A DNA stretch of 64,000 nt, taken from contig OZ024794.1 of NCBI GenBank assembly GCA_964017045.1, positions 8,195,099 to 8,259,098 of the forward strand. Reading direction: 5' to 3'. Numbering within the stretch: the first letter of the stretch is position 1; every line of letters begins with the position of its first letter. The notes under the pieces were generated by a model. The model was given only the letters and a program-made list of their open reading frames with translations. It made no database searches and had not been told where the DNA came from. This DNA is from Omphiscola glabra (lineage: Eukaryota; Mollusca; Gastropoda; Lymnaeidae). Positions 58,163 through 64,000 of this stretch are shown here, one piece after another. The position numbers were made by a program, and so were the translations under genes.

Positions 58163-58240
58163 TGGACGTCGATAATCCAGACGTCGATAATCCGGACGTC
58201 GATAATCCGATCCTCGATAATAAGGACGTTGAAAATGCGG
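58163..58240. repeat. 15-bp tandem repeat, possibly from a Tigger/pogo-like end
   Basis: About five copies of gacgtcgataatccg, decaying rightward. The sequence before it, cagctggacgtcgataatcc, resembles the cag...cgattatcc ends of pogo-group elements. No second end found. Confidence 0.6.
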
Positions 58241-58547
58241 ATTGGTTAATCATTGTAAAAGTGGTTCTGTGTAGCGAGACTCGCACATCTCCGAACTTGT
58301 CTAAAAACACAATAGAAAAACTAGTTCGTGGGCGCCGCCATGTCAGTGACCTTTCACAAGTCACGTGGTAGATCTTGACATCAGTATTAACAAACACATG
58401 CTTGTTTGCGACGTGTTGATCTGCAAGTTTTTGCTGGACGCAAAAGTGATGTGAATGTCCGACAATTCTTTCTCGCCATTCAATGGCTTTCTGATCTTCA
58501 TTTAACGCTGTCAATCTCACAATATAATTGACCGCATTAAAACGACA
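58241..58547. other. Spacer crossed by a reverse open frame
   Basis: The reverse strand is open across 58152-58814, joining both neighbouring arrays through about 100 non-repetitive codons (for example NEDQKAIEWRERIVGHSHHF). I recognise no domain. It may be the body of a decayed DNA transposon or chance. Confidence 0.25.
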
Positions 58548-58922
58548 ACTCTGATACTTCGATACATCTCTGATACTTCGATACATCTCTGATACTTCGA
58601 TACATCTCTGATACTTCGATACATCTCTGATACTTCGATACATCTCTGATACTTCGATACATCTCTGATACTTCGATACATCTCTGATACTTCGATACAT
58701 CTCTGATACTTCGATACATCTCTGATACTTCGATACATCTCTGATACTTCGATACATCTCTGATACTTCGATACATCTCTGATACTTCGATACATCTCTA
58801 GTACTTCGATACATCTCTAGTACTTCGATACATCTCTAGTACTTCGATACATCTCTAGTACTTCGATACATCTCTAGTACTTCGATACATCTCTAGTACC
58901 TCGATACATATCTGATACTTCA
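58548..58922. repeat. 20-bp minisatellite with a subfamily switch
   Basis: About 19 copies of ctctgatacttcgatacat. Up to about 58795 all copies have ctgatac. From there on six have ctagtac, then one reverts. Within each block they are nearly perfect. All three reverse frames remain open, giving MYRSIRDVSKYQRCIEVSE-type repeats. Confidence 0.97.
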
Positions 58923-60129
58923 ATTGACTCCTTGAATCGGAGTCCCGGAAGGTTTTGAAGAATCTGCCTTCCTTTCCGAACTTGTTTTATATTTAGAGAC
59001 GAGTTTTCAAGCCTCAAGCTCAAGTTAGGAATGTGCTCAGATTGTCAAAGTCGGATTAAGGTCAGTTTACATACAAAAAGTATTAATCTGCCAGCTAATA
59101 AAAATCGTCTTGTAATTGTTGGGCTTATTCCCTAGTGTTTACCCTCATGTTAATCCGACAGTCTAATTTTAGCATCGGGAATTTCAATTATGTTTAAATA
59201 TGATTAAGACCAGGAAAATCAGCTACCTTTAAATAATAATTAACAATGAGATGTCTACAAACATTATGTCATAGAGAGGAACATAAGACTTCATCTAGCC
59301 ATGACTGAAAGGCAATACTTTCTGGTAGATACCTTGTCTTTAAATTCTCCTTTAAAAATATCTTTCTGTACGACTTTCTTTAAAACACAATACGTTTGTG
59401 CGACTTTGTTAAAAAGGTCAATGTTAATAATAAAGAGAGAGGCCATTTAAGGAAGGGCAAGTATCGAAGGGCTAAATGAATTTTTAAAAATCTTTCTTTT
59501 AAACTAATCACCGCTAAATATATAGAACGAGAGGCCCATAAATATAGTTGTTTTTTTTTATATATTCACCAAGATTGGGAAACTTTAAATAAATTTTGTT
59601 TCTTCATACATGACAGCTACCTCACCGGGCAGGTTTAACTTTTATTTGTAGTTTACAATTATGTATATCTCTTTGTTTGTTGAAAAGTTTAGTAAATGAA
59701 AACTTTCAAATTAATTCCCCGTCCATACAGCTCTCTTGACAACCGCCAAGGTACCTCACCCAACCCGCCCAGATGATCCAACGTGATGTCATTTCCGGAA
59801 TCTGAGAGAGGAAATGAAAGTACGGACGTGAAATGTCGGGGGGGGGGGGGGGGGGGTGTCGCTTCAGATACAACAAAACAATGATGGAGGCGCTCAGTTC
59901 GCGGGCCAGACATTCATCAGTCTTGTCATTAGACAAAGTGAACAGCAGATTTAGTTCCCTTTAAATACGCCAATCTCTCGTAGAGATAGGAGCCATGATT
60001 AATAAGCTGATTATAGTCCAATGCAGTATTCTCTGTAAACTGAAAATTAAACAAGGAATCGGATAAACATGACATTTTATTTTAATTCTTTAATCCTAAA
60101 TGATATTTAGAATCTCTGTTCTCTAAAAT
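58923..60129. other. Unassigned spacer with a 19-base G run
   Basis: AT-rich. A pure run of G spans 59838-59856. Reverse open frames around it have no recognisable domain. Confidence 0.35.
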
Positions 60130-60700
60130 GTATCCCACTGGTAAATTTCTCATCCCATTAGTAGTAATTTTATCATCCCATTTGTAACTTTCTCATCCCA
60201 TTAGTAGTAATTTTTTCATCCCATTTGCAACTTTCTCATCCCATTAGTAGTAAATTTTTCATCCCATTTGTAACTTTCTCATCCCATTGGTAGTAATTTT
60301 ATCATCCCATTTGTAACATTCTCATCCCATTAGTAGTAATTGTATCATCCCATTTGTAACTTTCTCATCCCATTAGTAGTAATTTTAACATCCCATTTGT
60401 AACTTTATCATCCCATTAGTAGTATTTTTATCATCTCATTTGTAGCTTTCTCATCTCATTTGTAGCTTTAGCATTCCATTTGTAACTTTATCATTCCATT
60501 TGTAACTTTATTATTCCATTTGTAACTTTATCATTCCATTTGTAACTTTATCACTCCATTGTAACTTTATCATTCCATTTCTAGCTTTATCACTTCATTT
60601 GTAACTGTATCATCCAATTTGTAGCTTTCTCACCCCATTTGTAACTTTATCATTCCATTTGCAACTTTCTCATCTCACTAGTAATATTATCACAAAGCTA
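60130..60700. repeat. ~21-bp minisatellite, alternating 42-bp dimers on the left
   Basis: From 60130 to about 60440 the units catcccattagtagtaatttt and catcccatttgtaactttct alternate. From there to 60700 only the second type, as cattccatttgtaactttat, continues. Confidence 0.9.
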
Positions 60701-61476
60701 GTGACCTTCTCATAAAACATGCGATTTTGTAATACCACCAGTAACCATTTCATATCAGCAGTCACTTTCTTATGGTAAAGTCAATTACTTTTGAGCCCAC
60801 AATATAGTCGTCTGTACGTTTCTATGTCATTTATGACACTACTGCGTGGTCCCAAAACCTAGTTTATCTTTTCAGTATCGCACAGAGATGCTCTAAAACT
60901 TGCACGCTGGTCTGATAAATCCATTAGTGAGACAATTCGATACTATGTCCTTATTAAGACAAGCCGATACTATCTTATTGCCCGGGCGATCCTGTCTTTC
61001 TCTCAATGCTTTATTGGCCACGGGGAAATAAGGTTGGGATTTCTGTACGTTGTAAAAGTTACATAATATCGTGATTTCTGTATGTTGTAAAAGTTACATA
61101 ATATCGTGATTTCATCAACAGATCGATTCGAAATCGGGACTCGAGGCTTCAGAAATATATATTCAAGTCATTACAATGTCCTATCAAACCTCCCCCACAC
61201 CCTGCCCCCCCCCCCCCCCACCACTGACACCCACTACGTGACAATTAAAAACACTGTTTTAAATAGACCTTTCAAAGTTAAAGGTCATCTAAGAACTGAG
61301 AAGTAAGAATATGAATATTATCAACTGATTTCACTTTTCACATTCCATTTTGTCAAATATTTTAATAGCTTCATAAAAAAATATCTCTATATATATATAA
61401 ATAAGTCGTGTATCACAAACAGCTTGCTCCGTTGACTTAATTAAGAGCTTTTATTGAAACAATCACTGCTGTATTT
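60701..61476. other. Unassigned spacer with a 35-bp duplication
   Basis: gatttctgtacgttgtaaaa plus gttacataatatcgt is tandemly duplicated at 61038 and 61073. A C run lies at about 61206-61219. No gene recognised. Confidence 0.5.
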
Positions 61477-61650
61477 AGCTGTTCACATCGGTGACATCCC
61501 ACAAGACCCTGCTGTTCACAACGGTGACATCCCGCAAGACCCTGCTGTTTACATCGGTGACAACCCGCAAGACACTGCTGTTCACAAGGTTTACATCTCA
61601 CAAAACCCCGCTGGTCACAACGGTGACAACCCGCAAGACCATCATGTTCA
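61477..61650. repeat. 33-bp minisatellite
   Basis: About five copies of gtgacatcccgcaagaccc plus tgctgttcacaacg. Open frames on both strands are explained by the period of 11 codons. Confidence 0.93.
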
Positions 61651-62660
61651 TAATGAGCGTACAGCCGCAGCTTGGATACTACGGGCTTATTCGGAAACAA
61701 CAGTTATTCCCTCGGTAACAATGCAGGCCACTCACAAATAATGGCGTCCCCCCGACCAGGCCCCACCCTCGTAGCCGTTAGTGAGAGTCCCGGACCGAAG
61801 CCCATGGCGCAAAAAAAAATTTGCGGCCGCGTGATAGCCTCTAATTCCAGATATATTAATTTTTCATTCATAAAACCTACTTTGACGAATCAAACGATTT
61901 CTAGTAATTCATTAATAACATTTGTGCACTACTAGAAATATAATTCAAGAATGATATATCATCATATGTCTGTATTCCCTGGTTAAGGTTGTGTCGATGC
62001 GTAATATCAGATGAAAAAAAAAAAAAACAATTTGAGTGAGCACTATAAAGTACACTATCAAGTACACTATGAAGTACACGATCAAGTACGCTCTCTCATT
62101 GAATTCCCATCACATCATTTTTCTAGCCTCACAGTGCGTCCTTGACCTTTCGGCAAATGTTTTGGCAATGCTCCTTTTAATGGCTTCTCTTTCTCAACAG
62201 AAATCGAATTGATTAAATGACATTTCCGAAGTATGTTTATGGTCGATTCTGTATGAGCGAGCAAGGCCTGGACTTTGAGAAGGCATGATTTCTATTTATA
62301 GCATCAGCTATTGAAATCTAAATCATGAGCGAGTGAGTCGTTTCTATAGTGAGCTAAAATGGTTACTGTATCACATAGCAATCTTAATTGTTTTTTTTTA
62401 TAAGTGCAATCTTAAATATTATTATTTAGATTCTGAATTTATCATTTTTAGCACTCTAATTTCCTCAAGTGCTTAATGCAATTTTTCTCTAAAACTGTGG
62501 TGTTGGGGTAAAGGTATCGGACTGAAGCAAGGAGTTGTAGAAATAGAATAAGAACATCATTGAGTAGTTTTCTCGAGTCATTCGTCAAATTATTGTTTCA
62601 CTTAAATACTAAAAATCCATGCGTTTAAACACATGCTTAAATGGAAGTGATTGTCACAGA
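61651..62660. other. Unassigned spacer
   Basis: A GC-richer patch at 61740-61840 has no recognisable product. A 13-bp repeat of aagtacactatc lies at about 62047-62092. Otherwise AT-rich. Confidence 0.35.
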
Positions 62661-63086
62661 GTTAAACCCTTCACCGCTGTGTTGGTTCAAGTTAAACCCT
62701 TCACCGCTGTGTTGGTTCAAGTTAAACCCTTCACCGCTGTGTTGGTTCAAGTTAAACCCTTCACCGATTTATTGGTTCACGTTAAACCCTTCACCACTGT
62801 GTTGGTTAAAGTTAAACCCTTCACCGTTGTGTTGGTTAAAGTTAAACCCTTCACCGCTGTGTTGGTTAAAGTTAAACCCTCCAGTACTGTGTTGGTTAAA
62901 GTTAAACCCTTCAGTACTGTGTTGGTTAAAGTTAAACCCTTCAGTACTGTGTTGGTTCACGTTAAACCCTTCACCACTGTGTTGGTTAAAGTTAAACCCT
63001 TCACCGCTGTGTTGGTTAAAGTTAAACCCTCCAGTACTGTGTTGGTTCACGTTAAACCCTTCACCACTGTGTTGGTTCAAGTTAAA
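62661..63086. repeat. 30-bp minisatellite
   Basis: Fourteen units start at exact 30-bp steps from 62661 with gttaaacccttcaccgctgt, then gttggttcaa. Variants (tcagtact, ccagtact, ttaaa) occur in a repeated order, which suggests block duplication of several units. Confidence 0.97.
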
Positions 63087-63664
63087 GCATTAAGTAGTAG
63101 ACTGTTTAATCGTGTTAACTAATTTAGATAGTTACCATGCAAGAATTAACATTCAACAGAAGTCCGTTCAATTAGTTTACGAAGATACATAAACTGAATT
63201 ATATGAATGCATGTCCTCCCCATATATGCAACAATGACTAATTGAGAAACTTTCTATGAATGTCTTCTCATATCTACCATACAATTGTGTGGAGGCACTT
63301 TCTGTTCATGATTGCTCCGTTATTTGAAACATTCAGTTTGCATCCATTGCTGGTTATAAGGGCATCAATCTACATTCATCAAGTGGGCCATCAACTACAG
63401 CGATAACCTAAATGATGTCTTTAAAACAATGAAATACAACGACCTAATTAAATAATGAGATTCTCATGTTCATATTAGTCCATCCATTTTTAGATTAGCT
63501 AAGCCAGGTTTAAAGCACTCACAGAGGTCTAATCTGGACAGCTGGACAAACATTAAGTTAGCTAAATGTCCTTCATTAAACGGTTGATTACTTTTGAGGG
63601 CCAATCAGTGTTCTTTGGGGCGCCCTTGTCTCGTTGTGTTTGGATCAGTAATTGGATATTCGTC
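63087..63664. other. Unassigned spacer
   Basis: AT-rich. No feature recognised. Confidence 0.3.
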
Positions 63665-63946
63665 CCACTGAGTCGCGTTGGGTGGCAGCAGATCCACTGA
63701 GACGGGGTTTGGGTGGCAGCAGATCCACTGAGACGGGGTTTGGGTGGCAGCAGATCCACTGAGACGGGGTTTGGGTGGTAGCAGATCCACTGAGACGGGG
63801 TTTGGGTGGCAGCAGATCCACTGAGACGGGGTTTGGGTGGCAGCAGATCCACTGAGACGGGGTTTGGGTGGTAGCAGATCCACTGAGACGGGGATTGGGT
63901 GGCAGCAGATCCACTGAGACGGGGATTGGGTGGTAGCAGACCCATT
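63665..63946. repeat. 31-bp minisatellite
   Basis: Nine copies of cactgagacggggtttggg plus tggcagcagatc. A ggtagcag variant recurs every third or fourth copy. Reverse open frames (92-143 codons) reading LLPPKPRLSGSAATQ-type repeats are artefacts. Confidence 0.95.
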
Positions 63947-64000
63947 GTTTTGAATATAATGACACTAAGAAGGGATTGGTGGGGGCTGTTCACATTTTGG

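Noticed and set aside
62661..63086. Telomere-like repeat (ttaaaccct)
   Set aside because: The motif is part of a 30-bp unit and does not match ttaggg or tttaggg as a simple tandem repeat.

Overview
This looks like animal nuclear DNA, most probably from a mollusc and perhaps a gastropod. That placement is an inference. It rests on the AT-rich composition, the lack of any bacterial gene organisation, decayed LINE (non-LTR retrotransposon) pieces, several short hAT-type elements with 8-bp target duplications, and a very high load of minisatellites. I find no intact protein-coding gene, no convincing tRNA or rRNA, and no CRISPR array. Nearly every long open frame is a side effect of a tandem repeat whose period is a multiple of three or whose unit lacks stops.

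The dominant feature is tandem repetition. More than 50 separate arrays, mostly with unrelated units of 11-82 bp, cover roughly 40% of the window by my tally. The largest are a 12-bp array of 3.8 kb (1998-5786), a 42-bp array of 3.05 kb with a 755-bp higher-order period (52166-55216), an 82-bp array whose 19 copies are almost identical (30376-31937), a 16-bp array of about 1 kb (27444-28416), and an alternating satellite with a monomer near 170 bp (17119-18545, with degraded pieces to 20365).

The second layer is transposable-element debris. There are three non-LTR retrotransposon fragments: a zinc-knuckle C-terminus at 11636, an endonuclease domain at 21215-22262, and a reverse-transcriptase C-terminal tail at 43613-43936. 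Three hAT-type MITEs have inverted ends and 8-bp target duplications: 34827-35017 (resembling the SPIN family), 42239-42443 (resembling OC1) and 47942-48174. A 790-bp element with long inverted repeats lies at 41269-42057. A small MITE family has ends like GGCGTAGCT, a dispersed repeat occurs three times, and a possible LTR-type repeat occurs twice.

The two layers interact, and this is the most interesting part. A four-copy minisatellite arose inside the LINE endonuclease frame and repeats its catalytic WTDH motif in register. A LINE tail has landed inside a 28-bp array, and a MITE has landed inside a 34-bp array. Several array units carry perfect palindromes. The spaces between arrays and elements are AT-rich and hold nothing I can recognise. 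They are listed as such.
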